Under the pieces are notes generated by a model. The model searched no databases, was not told where the DNA came from, and saw nothing but the letters and a program-made list of their open reading frames with translations. Of a stretch of 64,000 nucleotides of DNA, positions 50,304-59,595 are shown piece after piece. Each line of letters opens with the position of its first letter. The stretch's first letter is position 1. A program made the position numbers and the translations under genes. The DNA is from Rikenellaceae bacterium (GTDB lineage Bacteria; Bacteroidota; Bacteroidia; Bacteroidales; UBA932): assembly GCA_900771005.1 (NCBI GenBank), contig CAAGMI010000060.1, forward strand, positions 82,001-146,000. Direction: 5' to 3'.

Positions 50304-51083
50304 CTAGTCTGAGAACTTAGCCTTCAGGAACTCCCTGTTAAGCCTTGCAATGTGAGCTACGGTGATGCCCTTAGGACACTCAAGTTCGCAGGCACGTGTA
50401 TTGGTACAGTTGCCGAAGCCGAGTTCATCCATCTTGGCCACCATAGCCTTGGCTCTCTTGCTCGCCTCAGGACGTCCCTGAGGAAGGAGTGCGAGAGAAC
50501 TTACTCTGGCTGCCACAAACAGCATTGCAGAACCGTTCTTGCAAGTTGCCACACAGGCACCGCATCCTACACAGGCAGCAGCATCCATACTCTCCTCAGC
50601 CTTGTCGTGTGAGATAAGTATATTGTTTGCATCTTGAGCGGCACCAGTCCTGACTGAAATGAATCCACCAGCCTGGAGAATCTTGTCAAATGCCCTGCGG
50701 TCCACTACGAGATCCTTGATGACAGGGAACGCTGCACTTCTGAAAGGCTCTACGGTGATTGTTGCGCCGTCCTTGAAATGACGCATGAAAAGCTGGCAGG
50801 TTGTAACGTGGTCGTCGGGACCGTGTGCCCTACCGTCAATATACAGTGAACATGCACCGCAGATGCCCTCACGGCAATCGTGATCGAAGGAAACAGGACC
50901 GCTGCTCTGGCATCCTCTCTCCACCGCTACAGGATCAGTACCCTCGCGGATCAACTGTTCGTTAAGGATGTCAAGCATCTCAAGGAAGGACGCATCCTCC
51001 TCTATACCAGAAATATGGTAAGTCTCAAAATGTCCTTTAGCCTTGGCGTTCTTCTGACGCCATATCTTTAAGTTGAATTCCAT
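50304..51083 (-). CDS. frdB: Succinate dehydrogenase/fumarate reductase iron-sulfur subunit
   Basis: 259 residues from ATG at 51083 (MEFNLKIWRQ); an in-frame codon 12 residues earlier would overlap frdA. Plant-type ferredoxin domain with CREGICGACSLYIDG for the 2Fe-2S cluster, then CVGCGACVATCKNGS and CTNTRACELECPKG for the 4Fe-4S and 3Fe-4S clusters. This is the B subunit of the Bacteroides-like complex II working as fumarate reductase in anaerobes. Begins 4 bases after frdA. Confidence 0.95.
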   Translation of the reverse strand: MEFNLKIWRQKNAKAKGHFETYHISGIEEDASFLEMLDILNEQLIREGTDPVAVERGCQSSGPVSFDHDCREGICGACSLYIDGRAHGPDDHVTTCQLFMRHFKDGATITVEPFRSAAFPVIKDLVVDRRAFDKILQAGGFISVRTGAAQDANNILISHDKAEESMDAAACVGCGACVATCKNGSAMLFVAARVSSLALLPQGRPEASKRAKAMVAKMDELGFGNCTNTRACELECPKGITVAHIARLNREFLKAKFSD

Positions 51084-51087
51084 CTCT

Positions 51088-53034
51088 TTAATCTTTATAA
51101 TTTCTGGTCTTGACCTCAATAAATTCGTATTTCAAAGGCTCTTTGTGAAGTTCGGGCTCTTTATCTTCTCCCTTGTACTCCCAAGCGGCAACGTACATGA
51201 AGTTGGCATCATCCCTCTTCGCTTCACCTTCCTCTGTCTGACTCTCAACACGGAAATGTCCTCCGCATGATTCAGAACGGTTGAGAGCATCGACAGCCAT
51301 AAGCTTTCCTATCTCGAAGAAGTCCTCAAGACGGAGAGCCTTTTCGAGTTCCTGATTGAATTCATACTGAGACCCAGGCACGTTGACGTTCTCATAGAAA
51401 TCTTTCTTGAGCTCATCGATGTCCTTGATGGCCTTCTTCAAACCTTCAGCATCACGGGCCATTCCAACATAGTCCCACATGATGTTTCCGAGTTTCTTAT
51501 GGATTGAATCGACAGTCTTTGTTCCCTTGATGGAGAAAAGCCTGTCGATACGAGCCTGAACGGCCTTCTCGGCTTCCTTGAATTCCTTCGTATCAGTCTT
51601 TGTCTTAGGCTCTGCGAACTTCTTTGAAAGATAATCTCCTATTGTCACAGGAACGATGAAATATCCGTCTGCAAGTCCCTGCATAAGTGCGGATGCACCA
51701 AGTCTGTTTCCGCCGTGGTCTGAGAAGTTTGCCTCACCGATTGCGAACAGACCAGGAATGGTTGTCTGAAGATCATAGTCAACCCAGATTCCTCCCATGG
51801 TATAATGGATGGCAGGGTATATCATCATAGGCTCTTTCCAAGGTGAAGAAGCAGTGATCTTCTCATACATGTCGAAAAGGTTTCCATAACGCTCTGCGAC
51901 CTTCTGATGACCCAGTCTCTGAATAGCCTCGGAGAAATCAAGGAACACTGCCTTACCTGTCTCGTTCACACCGAACCCGGCATCACAACGCTCCTTTGCG
52001 GCACGTGATGCAACGTCACGCGGAACAAGGTTTCCGAATGCAGGATACCTGCGCTCGAGATAATAATCCCTGTCTTCCTCAGCTATCTGTGAAGGGAGAA
52101 TTTCGTGTTTGCGAAGTTTCTCCACATCCTCAAGTTTCTTAGGCACCCATATACGTCCGTCATTTCTGAGCGACTCGGACATAAGTGTAAGCTTGCACTG
52201 CTGGTCTCCGTGAACAGGAATACAGGTCGGATGAATCTGAGCGAAACAAGGGTTTGCAAAATAAGCTCCCTTCTTGTAGCACTGCAGAGCTGCAGAACCG
52301 TTACTGTTCATTGCATTGGTTGAAAGGAAATATGTATTTCCGTAACCTCCTGTAGCGATGATCACTGCATGTGCTCCGAAACTTTCAAGTTCACCGGTGA
52401 CAAGATTCCTGGTCACGATACCCTTTGCCTCTCCGTTGACAACGACGAGGTCAAGCATCTCATGACGAGGATATGATTTTACCGTTCCGGCTGCTATTTC
52501 CTTATTCAAAGATGCATAAGCTCCGAGAAGAAGCTGCTGTCCGGTTTGACCCCTTGCATAGAAAGTACGGCTTACCTGTACGCCACCGAATGAACGATTT
52601 GCAAGATATCCGCCATATTCACGGGCAAAAGGAATACCCTGAGCCACACACTGGTCAATGATGGCGGCACTTACCTCAGCAAGACGATAAACGTTGGCTT
52701 CACGTGCACGGTAATCTCCTCCCTTGATGGTATCATAGAAGAGACGATATACCGAATCATTATCGTTCTGATAATTCTTTGCTGCGTTTATACCACCCTG
52801 TGCAGCGATTGAGTGAGCTCTACGAGGAGAGTCACTGATACAGAAAATCTTTACATTATAACCAAGTTCGCCAAGACTTGCTGCTGCGGATGCACCACCA
52901 AGACCTGTTCCGACCACGATAATTTCAAGTTTTCTTTTGTTGTTAGGACTGACAAGGTGAATTTCAGCCTTGCGTTTGGTCCACTTCTGTTCAAGCGGCC
53001 CTTCAGGAATCTTTGAATTAAATTTATCAGCCAT
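51088..53034 (-). CDS. frdA: Succinate dehydrogenase/fumarate reductase flavoprotein subunit
   Basis: 648 residues. FAD-binding VVGTGLGGASAAASLGELGYNVK, the flavin-attachment region RRAHSIAAQGGINAAKNY, HPTCIPVHGDQQ substrate loop, YPAIHYTMGGIWVDYD and GEANFSDHGGNRLGASALMQGL. Reduces fumarate or oxidises succinate. In Bacteroidota a cytochrome b gene (sdhC/frdC) normally precedes it; here ruvB ends only 33 bases upstream, so that subunit is missing from the locus. Confidence 0.96.
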   Translation of the reverse strand: MADKFNSKIPEGPLEQKWTKRKAEIHLVSPNNKRKLEIIVVGTGLGGASAAASLGELGYNVKIFCISDSPRRAHSIAAQGGINAAKNYQNDNDSVYRLFYDTIKGGDYRAREANVYRLAEVSAAIIDQCVAQGIPFAREYGGYLANRSFGGVQVSRTFYARGQTGQQLLLGAYASLNKEIAAGTVKSYPRHEMLDLVVVNGEAKGIVTRNLVTGELESFGAHAVIIATGGYGNTYFLSTNAMNSNGSAALQCYKKGAYFANPCFAQIHPTCIPVHGDQQCKLTLMSESLRNDGRIWVPKKLEDVEKLRKHEILPSQIAEEDRDYYLERRYPAFGNLVPRDVASRAAKERCDAGFGVNETGKAVFLDFSEAIQRLGHQKVAERYGNLFDMYEKITASSPWKEPMMIYPAIHYTMGGIWVDYDLQTTIPGLFAIGEANFSDHGGNRLGASALMQGLADGYFIVPVTIGDYLSKKFAEPKTKTDTKEFKEAEKAVQARIDRLFSIKGTKTVDSIHKKLGNIMWDYVGMARDAEGLKKAIKDIDELKKDFYENVNVPGSQYEFNQELEKALRLEDFFEIGKLMAVDALNRSESCGGHFRVESQTEEGEAKRDDANFMYVAAWEYKGEDKEPELHKEPLKYEFIEVKTRNYKD

Positions 53035-53067
53035 TTTTATAGATGTTTTCTGAAAAATCCTACAATT

Positions 53068-54111
53068 TTAGTCATTTTTAGCCAAACTAAAAAGTGAGTT
53101 CTCATCTTCAGGCATATAATTATCCATTCCGAGATGTTTATATGCCATTTCAGTAACCACTCTTCCCCTTTGTGTACGCACTATGAATCCCTCTTTTATA
53201 AGGAAAGGTTCGTAAACTTCCTCATATGTGCCCTGATCCTCATTTATCGCGGTAGCGATGGTGTTGGCACCTACAGGACCGCCTTTGAAAGTGGTTATAA
53301 TAGTTCTAAGTATCTTGTTGTCTATTGAATCCAGACCTCTTGTATCTATATTCAACTTATCGAGAGCGTATCTGGCTATCTTAAGATCGATATGACCGTC
53401 ACCGACAACCTGGGCAAAATCCCTTACCCTCTTCAAAAGCGCATTAGATACCCTCGGGGTTCCTCGGCTCCTTAATGCTATTTCACGCGCTGCCTCGGAA
53501 TCAATCTCAATCTTCAATATCTGAGAACTTCTTTTCACTATCCTTATAAGTTCATCGGTATCATAGTATTCCAGACCGCAGTTGATTCCGAATCTCTCCC
53601 TGAGCGGAGCTGTAAGAAGACCGCTTCTGGTCGTCGCTCCCACAAGAGTGAAAGGATTGAGTGAAATTCTGACGGATCTGGCACCCGGACCCTTATCTAT
53701 CATAATGTCTATCACATAATCCTCCATCGCGGAATAAAGGTATTCCTCAACCTCTGGAGAAAGTCTGTGAATCTCATCTATGAAAAGAACATCACCAGTT
53801 TCAAGCGAAGTGAGAAGACCTGCAAGATCACCAGGTCTGTCAAGAACCGGACCTGAGGTAACTTTGAGATTGACACCCATCTCATTTGCTATGATATGAG
53901 CCAATGTAGTCTTTCCAAGTCCCGGAGGGCCGTGAAAAAGAACATGATCAAGAGCCTCACCCCTTAATTTCGCCGCCTTTATGTATATCTCAAGATTGGA
54001 TACAATCTCCCTCTGACCTGTGAAATCTTCAAGTTCCTGAGGCCTTATAATTCCATCCAATTCCTTATCTTTGTCCTCGATTGAATTATGTGGGTTGAAT
54101 TCTGACGACAT
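53068..54111 (-). CDS. ruvB: Holliday junction branch-migration ATPase RuvB
   Basis: 347 residues. RPQELEDFTGQREIVSNLEIYIKAAK, Walker A HGPPGLGKTTLAHIIANEMG, Walker B VLFIDEIHRLS, sensor TLVGATTRSGLLTAPLRERFG and winged-helix C-terminus GPVGANTIATAINEDQGTYEEVYEPFL. Ring motor that works with RuvA. Divergent from mfd across the origin-like region. Confidence 0.98.
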   Translation of the reverse strand: MSSEFNPHNSIEDKDKELDGIIRPQELEDFTGQREIVSNLEIYIKAAKLRGEALDHVLFHGPPGLGKTTLAHIIANEMGVNLKVTSGPVLDRPGDLAGLLTSLETGDVLFIDEIHRLSPEVEEYLYSAMEDYVIDIMIDKGPGARSVRISLNPFTLVGATTRSGLLTAPLRERFGINCGLEYYDTDELIRIVKRSSQILKIEIDSEAAREIALRSRGTPRVSNALLKRVRDFAQVVGDGHIDLKIARYALDKLNIDTRGLDSIDNKILRTIITTFKGGPVGANTIATAINEDQGTYEEVYEPFLIKEGFIVRTQRGRVVTEMAYKHLGMDNYMPEDENSLFSLAKND

Positions 54112-54120
54112 TTTATAGAA

Positions 54121-54374
54121 TTACAGATATATTCAATTACAAATATAGTTCTTTTTATTTTTATAATTTATTGTTTTTATTACGGTTGTTTATATGTTAA
54201 AAACTTACATAAACAATTGATAATAAATATAATAGAATTATTATAAACGGTTGATAAATCTGTTTGTATCGATGTAAACGGTGTGTTGATAAAGTGCGGA
54301 GCGTTTTTATCAACTCGAATGGAATGATTATAAACATTGTTTTCAACCGCTTATCAACATATTTTTAGGCTTAA
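54121..54374. other. Candidate replication origin: AT-rich region with DnaA-box-like nonamers
   Basis: About 250 bases between divergent ruvB and mfd. The ruvB side is strongly AT-rich (54141-54240), as a duplex-unwinding element would be. The mfd side has clustered nonamers close to TTATNCACA: TTATCAACA at 54284-54292 (minus) and 54351-54359 (plus), TTATCAACT 54307-54315, TTATCAACC 54249-54257 (minus), TTATAAACA 54328-54336, TTATAAACG 54241-54249. All carry A where the classic box has C at position 6. Two of them form an inverted repeat (54285-54314). No dnaA gene is adjacent, which is usual in Bacteroidota. Sequence-based suggestion only. Confidence 0.5.
54140..54147 (-). promoter_or_regulatory. 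-7 element for ruvB
   Basis: Minus strand TATATTTG, predicted start about 54136, leader about 25 bases to ATG at 54111. -33 element unclear. Confidence 0.5.
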
Positions 54375-57300
54375 ATGTTAATAAGTTCGAAAGCCTGCGA
54401 TTCTTTGAGCGGAAGAATAAAATCCGGTGAGGATATATTCTGCCGTGGACTTCATTTGTCTGCAAGATGGTTCGTCCTGAGTCAGGTTGCCGATAAAGGG
54501 CTGCATTTCATCATACTTCCGAACAGGGAAGCGGCCGAATATTGTACCGCCGACCTTTACAGTCTGGTTGAAGGAGACAGGGTGTTTTTTCTTCCCGCTT
54601 CAGGAAAGGGAATAGAAAGGAGCAATTATAAATCTTCCCTCGGGGTTCAGAGAACTTCAGCCATAGAAAGGATGATAGGATATGCAGGTGAACTGACATA
54701 CATTGTATCATATCCTGAAGCCATAAAAGAGAATATCCCTTCGGTAAAGTCAATCCGGAACTCCATAATACGCCTCAAAAAAGGTGATGAATGCAGGTAT
54801 GAAGAACTTACTGAAAAGCTCGGGATAAACGGATTTGAGAGGGTGGATTTCGTATCGTCTCCAGGACAGTTTGCGATAAGGGGATCCATCATAGATATAT
54901 TCTCCTATTCATACAATTATCCGTACAGGCTTTCATTCTGGGGCAGTGAAATAGAAAAGATTCAGGTGTTCGACTGCAACACCCAGCTTTCAAGCGAGGA
55001 ACTGGATGATGTGGAGATAGTGTCCGACATATTGTCCACTGAAGATGAGTCCGGTGAGAGCATCATAAAGGTTCTTCCTTCAAAATCTTTGATATGGCTC
55101 GATTCATCCGATATGTACAGGGATGAGGAGTTTTTCGGAGAACTTTCTTCATTTCAGAAGGTTTATATCGATACACCTATATCGGTCCAGGCCGATCAGG
55201 TGGTTTTCAATATATCTCCGCAGCCTGTTTTCAATAAGAATTTCGAACTTCTGATAGAGGATATCCGTATCAGGAAAGAGTCCGGTTATTCCGTCAGGAT
55301 ATACGGCGAAAAGGAATCACAGCTTGAGAGACTCAAGTCTATACTGGCGCAGAGCAGTGTTTTTATGCCGGAATTCATATCCGGCAGGAACATCCATAAC
55401 GGATTCATAGATGCTGACGATATGGTCTGCTGCTATACGGATCACGAGATTTTTGACAGATTTCACAGGGTGAGTATCCGCAGGTCCGTGGAAAAGACAG
55501 AACAGCTCACTCTCAATGATCTCAACTCGTTCAACATAGGGGATTACGTTGTCCATATAGACCATGGAGTCGGAGTGTTCGGAGGACTTGTGAGGATGAG
55601 GGATGATTTCGGAAGGATGAAGGAAGTCGTCAAAATCACCTACAAGGACGGTGACGTCGTGTTCGTTTCAGTACACGCACTTCATAAGATTTCCAGATTC
55701 CGTTCCCGTGACGGAGAGGCTCCGAAAATAAACAAGCTGGGTTCCAAGACATGGTCTGCACTCAAGACAAGCGCCAAGTCAAAGGTAAAGGATATTGCCC
55801 GTGACCTCATACAGCTATATGCGAAGCGGAGGGCATCCATCGGTTTTGCTTTTTCTCCTGATTCATATCTTCAGGAAGAACTGGAATCCTCATTTATGTA
55901 TGAGGACACTCCGGATCAGGAGGCCGCAACCGTCGCTGTCAAAAGAGATATGGAGGACAAATGCCCTATGGACAGGCTTATCTGCGGTGATGTCGGGTTC
56001 GGAAAGACCGAGATTGCGATCAGGGCAGCCTTCAAGGCAGTGGGTGACAGCAAGCAGGTTGCCGTGCTTGTACCAACCACCATACTCGCACTTCAGCACT
56101 ACAATACTTTCAAGGAAAGGTTGAAGGACCTGCCTTGTACGGTTGATTATATAAGCCGCCTGCGTACGGCTAAGGAAGTGAATGATATCAAGCAGAGACT
56201 CAAGGACGGGCAGATAGACATTCTGATAGGTACGCACAAGATTCTCGGAGGTGCTGTTGAATTCAAGGATCTGGGCCTTCTGATCATAGACGAAGAGCAG
56301 AAATTCGGAGTCGGGGCGAAAGAAAAGCTCCGTCAGTTGCGTGCCTCCGTGGATACGCTCACACTTACGGCCACGCCTATTCCTAGGACACTTCAGTTCT
56401 CTCTTCTCGGGGCCAGGGATCTCAGTATAATCAACACTCCTCCACAGAACAGAATACCGGTTCAGACTGAAATAATTCTTTTCGACGAGAAAGAGATAAG
56501 AAGCATCATAAACTATGAACTCAACAGGGGAGGGCAGATTTTCTTCCTGCATAACAAGGTTGAAGAACTCGGATCCATCGAAGATATATTGCACAGACTT
56601 GTGCCGGATATGAAGATATGTGTCGCTCACGGCAGAATGGAGTCCAAGGAACTTGAAAACAAGATGCTGGAGTTTATACGGGGAGACTATGACCTTTTGC
56701 TTTGTACGACTATAATCGAAAACGGACTCGACATACCGAATGCCAATACGATTATAATAAATCAGGCGCAGAACATAGGTCTGAGCGACCTGCACCAGTT
56801 GAGGGGAAGGGTTGGGCGATCCAACAGGAAATCTTTCTGCTACCTCATAGTTCCTCCTCTGGTGACCATCACCGAGGATGCCAGACGCAGGCTGAAGGCG
56901 ATAGAAGAGTTTTCCGACCTGGGAAGCGGGTTCAACATAGCCATGCAGGATCTTGACATCAGAGGTGCAGGCAACCTCCTCGGTGCGGAGCAGAGCGGTT
57001 TCATAATGGATATGGGATTCGAAACCTATCAGAAGATCCTCGCCGAGGCTATGGAAGAACTGGGAGTCGAAACAGGAATTACAGACCGCAGGGCAAGGCA
57101 CACTTACGTCGACGACTGTACCATAGAAACGGATCAGCAGGCCATGATCCCTGATGAGTACATAGACATCACCGCTGAGAAGATCAGGATATACAAACAG
57201 CTTGACTCAATGAACTCCGACAAGGTGATAGATGCTTTCAGAAAGCAGCTCGAAGACAGGTTCGGAACTTTGACCCAGGAAGTTGACAACCTTTTCAATG

Positions 57301-57554
57301 TGGTTAAAATCAGGAACTTGGGAGCGTCGCTCGGATTTGAAAAGATAATAGTCAAGAATGGAATGTTCATAGCATTCTTCGTTTCCAACAGGATGACCGG
57401 ATACTATGAATCAGATGTTTTCGCCTCTGTGATACAGAGGATAAACGGGCATCCTGAGTTTGCTCTGAAACAGTCGGAAGACAAGCTCAAGATCGTGACG
57501 AGAGGAGTGGACAGTATGGAAAAAGCACTCTTAACACTCAAGAAGTTACAATAA
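54375..57554 (+). CDS. mfd: Transcription-repair coupling factor
   Basis: 1059 residues. UvrB-homology N-terminus (SYPEAIKENIPSV..GFERVDFVSSPGQFAIRGSIIDIFSY), RNA polymerase-interacting domain (FNIGDYVVHIDHGVGVFGGLVRM), RecG-like helicase with MDRLICGDVGFGKTEIAIRAAFKA, LIIDEEQKFGVGAKEKL, TLTATPIPRTLQFSLLGARDLSII, HQLRGRVGRSNRKSFCYL and the TRCF domain near the end. Slightly shorter than the E. coli protein. Removes stalled RNA polymerase and recruits nucleotide excision repair. Confidence 0.97.
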   Translation: MLISSKACDSLSGRIKSGEDIFCRGLHLSARWFVLSQVADKGLHFIILPNREAAEYCTADLYSLVEGDRVFFLPASGKGIERSNYKSSLGVQRTSAIERMIGYAGELTYIVSYPEAIKENIPSVKSIRNSIIRLKKGDECRYEELTEKLGINGFERVDFVSSPGQFAIRGSIIDIFSYSYNYPYRLSFWGSEIEKIQVFDCNTQLSSEELDDVEIVSDILSTEDESGESIIKVLPSKSLIWLDSSDMYRDEEFFGELSSFQKVYIDTPISVQADQVVFNISPQPVFNKNFELLIEDIRIRKESGYSVRIYGEKESQLERLKSILAQSSVFMPEFISGRNIHNGFIDADDMVCCYTDHEIFDRFHRVSIRRSVEKTEQLTLNDLNSFNIGDYVVHIDHGVGVFGGLVRMRDDFGRMKEVVKITYKDGDVVFVSVHALHKISRFRSRDGEAPKINKLGSKTWSALKTSAKSKVKDIARDLIQLYAKRRASIGFAFSPDSYLQEELESSFMYEDTPDQEAATVAVKRDMEDKCPMDRLICGDVGFGKTEIAIRAAFKAVGDSKQVAVLVPTTILALQHYNTFKERLKDLPCTVDYISRLRTAKEVNDIKQRLKDGQIDILIGTHKILGGAVEFKDLGLLIIDEEQKFGVGAKEKLRQLRASVDTLTLTATPIPRTLQFSLLGARDLSIINTPPQNRIPVQTEIILFDEKEIRSIINYELNRGGQIFFLHNKVEELGSIEDILHRLVPDMKICVAHGRMESKELENKMLEFIRGDYDLLLCTTIIENGLDIPNANTIIINQAQNIGLSDLHQLRGRVGRSNRKSFCYLIVPPLVTITEDARRRLKAIEEFSDLGSGFNIAMQDLDIRGAGNLLGAEQSGFIMDMGFETYQKILAEAMEELGVETGITDRRARHTYVDDCTIETDQQAMIPDEYIDITAEKIRIYKQLDSMNSDKVIDAFRKQLEDRFGTLTQEVDNLFNVVKIRNLGASLGFEKIIVKNGMFIAFFVSNRMTGYYESDVFASVIQRINGHPEFALKQSEDKLKIVTRGVDSMEKALLTLKKLQ

Positions 57555-57560
57555 AATTCA

Positions 57561-57568
57561 TAAATTTG
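57561..57568 (+). promoter_or_regulatory. -7 element for coaX
   Basis: TAAATTTG directly after the mfd stop; predicted start about 57572, leader about 12 bases to ATG at 57584. No TTG at -33. Confidence 0.5.
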
Positions 57569-57583
57569 CAAGATTGCATTGTT

Positions 57584-58309
57584 ATGGCTAACCTGATAGT
57601 AGAAATAGGAAATACAGCATTGAAGGCTGCCTGGGCTGAGGAATCCACCCTCGGCAAGACTTTCAGATATCAAGGGGAGAAAGTTATGGATTTCATACTT
57701 TCCCTTGTGGAGAAAGAAAGGCCGGAAGTCATGACAGTGGCATCTGTAAGGGAGATACTGAAGGAGGAGGAAGATATTCTGAGGCAGAATTGCGGTCATC
57801 TGGTGATTATGGACAGCGTCCATACGGATTTTCTGTACAAGTACTCTCTGCCGGAATACCTGACCTATGACAGGGCTTCTTCCATTGTGGCTGCAAGGTT
57901 CCTGTTCAAGAACAAGCCGTGTACGGTGTTTGATTTCGGAACCACCCTTACCATCGATTTCATCGATTCCGCGGGCAACTATCTCGGCGGCAATATCTCC
58001 CCGGGATGCAGGACGAGATTCAAGTCCATCAACCGTTACTCCAAGTCTCTTCCGATTGTCAACACGCCTTCCACGATGACCGTGAAGGGCAATTCTCTCG
58101 AGTCGTCTGTAGGGGCCGGGGTGATAAACGGCATAATCTTTGAAATTGAAGGATATGCACGCCAGCATCAGGAAAACATAATGATATTTACCGGCGGCGA
58201 CGCAATATATTTTGCAAAGAGGATGAAAAATTCCATCTTTGTAGTTTGCAACCTTGTACTGATAGGGTTGGCTTTGATAACTGACGACTATGTCAAGAAA
58301 TATCTTTAA
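57584..58309 (+). CDS. coaX: Type III pantothenate kinase
   Basis: 241 residues from ATG at 57584 (MANLIVEIGNTALKAAW, the expected start with the phosphate-binding IGNT). Other signatures: PEYLTYDRASSIVAA (G-x-DR variant as YDRA), VFDFGTTLTIDFID and YLGGNISPGCRTRFKSI. First step of coenzyme A synthesis, ATP-dependent and potassium-requiring in this type. Its last 20 bases overlap the next gene. Confidence 0.92.
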   Translation: MANLIVEIGNTALKAAWAEESTLGKTFRYQGEKVMDFILSLVEKERPEVMTVASVREILKEEEDILRQNCGHLVIMDSVHTDFLYKYSLPEYLTYDRASSIVAARFLFKNKPCTVFDFGTTLTIDFIDSAGNYLGGNISPGCRTRFKSINRYSKSLPIVNTPSTMTVKGNSLESSVGAGVINGIIFEIEGYARQHQENIMIFTGGDAIYFAKRMKNSIFVVCNLVLIGLALITDDYVKKYL

Positions 58310-59573
58310 CAAGATAGTGCTTGTCGCATTGGCTTTGTCGTGCGTCTCCTTTGTTGCGAAGGCGGACGGCGGAACGTATGCGAGTTCCACACCGTATTCC
58401 ATCTTCGGAATAGGGGATCTCATGCGTGGTGGAAGTGCATACAACAAGACAATGGGAGGCGTCGGTATCGCTACCAGGTCAAACCATTTCATCAATGCCC
58501 TGAATCCTGCCGCCGTAACGGCCAGGGATTCCCTTTCCCTTATGATCGACTATTCGATGTATGAGGACAACAAATTCTTCACGGAAGGGACAAAGCATTC
58601 GGTAAGCAATACTTTCAACATAGGTGACCTGGTGGTCTCGTTTCCTATCTACAAGAGCATGGCGATGATGGTAGGGATATTGCCATACAGCGGTATGGGC
58701 TTTCTGCACAAGGACACCTATACAGGCCTCAGGGACGATGTCATAATAAATACCGGAGACGTTTCCTATTCTGTCGCAGGACAGGGTGGAATGTATCAGC
58801 TGTTCGGCGCTTTGGGCGCGTCGTTCTTTGACAGACTTTCACTTGGAGTACAGTACAGTTTTTATTTCGGAGACATAACAAAGGGATATGTCCAGAATGT
58901 TTCCAGTTCCACTGCACAGGGCCTGAGTGACGAGTATGACGTTCTTTTGAACGGAGGTTCATTCAAGTTCGGCCTTCAGTATGAGCAGCCTATTGGCAAT
59001 TGCAAAGTCTGTGTGGGAGCCACGTATTCTATGAAGGCGAAACTCAAGGGATATTATACCAACAACTTCAGCGAACTTGACACCCTCACGTTCGACAGCG
59101 GATTCAACATCCCTGCCGAGATAGGGGTCGGAATCTCTTTAAGGAGCGGGGAAAAGTGGATGCTGGCTTTGGACTATACGCGCTCCGACTGGAGGAGTTC
59201 AGGCTTTGACAAGCATACGTTTTTCCAGGCAAGCAAAGGGTTTGCCCCAAGCACTACGGAAGACATCCGTCTGGGCTTCGAGATACTGCCGAACAGGAGT
59301 GATATACGGTACTATTTCAAAAGATGTTATTACCGTGCCGGAGCATACTACAGAAAGGATTATTTCACTTTTGACGGGAATCAGATAAATTCCTACGGAT
59401 TGACTCTTGGAGTAACACTCCCGGTGTTCCGTTGGTACAACGGAGTCACCCTCGGGGTCGACTTCGGCAAGAGGGGAACGTTGCAGAACAATCTCGTGAA
59501 GGAGAACTACGTGAATTTCTCGATAGGGATAAATCTGTTTGACATCTGGTTCCAGAAACCGCGTTACGAATAG
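58290..59573 (+). CDS. Outer-membrane beta-barrel protein of unknown function
   Basis: 427 residues. Signal peptide (VLVALALSCVSFVAKA), then SSTPYSIFGIGDLMRGGSAYNKTMGGVGIATRSNHFINALNPAAVTARDSLS, which recalls the start of FadL/OMPP1-like porins, and an even pattern of amphipathic strands (LSLGVQYSFYFGD, FKFGLQYEQP, CKVCVGATYSM, FSIGINLFDIWF). Predicted to sit in the outer membrane. Position between coaX and a TPR protein is a recurring Bacteroidota arrangement. Role not recognised. Confidence 0.85.
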   Translation: MSRNIFNKIVLVALALSCVSFVAKADGGTYASSTPYSIFGIGDLMRGGSAYNKTMGGVGIATRSNHFINALNPAAVTARDSLSLMIDYSMYEDNKFFTEGTKHSVSNTFNIGDLVVSFPIYKSMAMMVGILPYSGMGFLHKDTYTGLRDDVIINTGDVSYSVAGQGGMYQLFGALGASFFDRLSLGVQYSFYFGDITKGYVQNVSSSTAQGLSDEYDVLLNGGSFKFGLQYEQPIGNCKVCVGATYSMKAKLKGYYTNNFSELDTLTFDSGFNIPAEIGVGISLRSGEKWMLALDYTRSDWRSSGFDKHTFFQASKGFAPSTTEDIRLGFEILPNRSDIRYYFKRCYYRAGAYYRKDYFTFDGNQINSYGLTLGVTLPVFRWYNGVTLGVDFGKRGTLQNNLVKENYVNFSIGINLFDIWFQKPRYE

Positions 59574-59595
59574 AAAACAAATAAATTTTAGTGAT

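Noticed and set aside
54285..54314. Inverted repeat GTTGATAAA / TTTATCAAC as a terminator
   Set aside because: No gene ends here and no T run follows; better explained as two opposed DnaA-box-like nonamers.
55890..57101. 403-codon minus-strand frame inside mfd
   Set aside because: Antisense to conserved helicase motifs of mfd; no motif of its own.
57404..58495. 363-codon minus-strand frame across coaX
   Set aside because: Antisense to mfd end, coaX and the outer-membrane protein gene; composition looks like a shadow frame.
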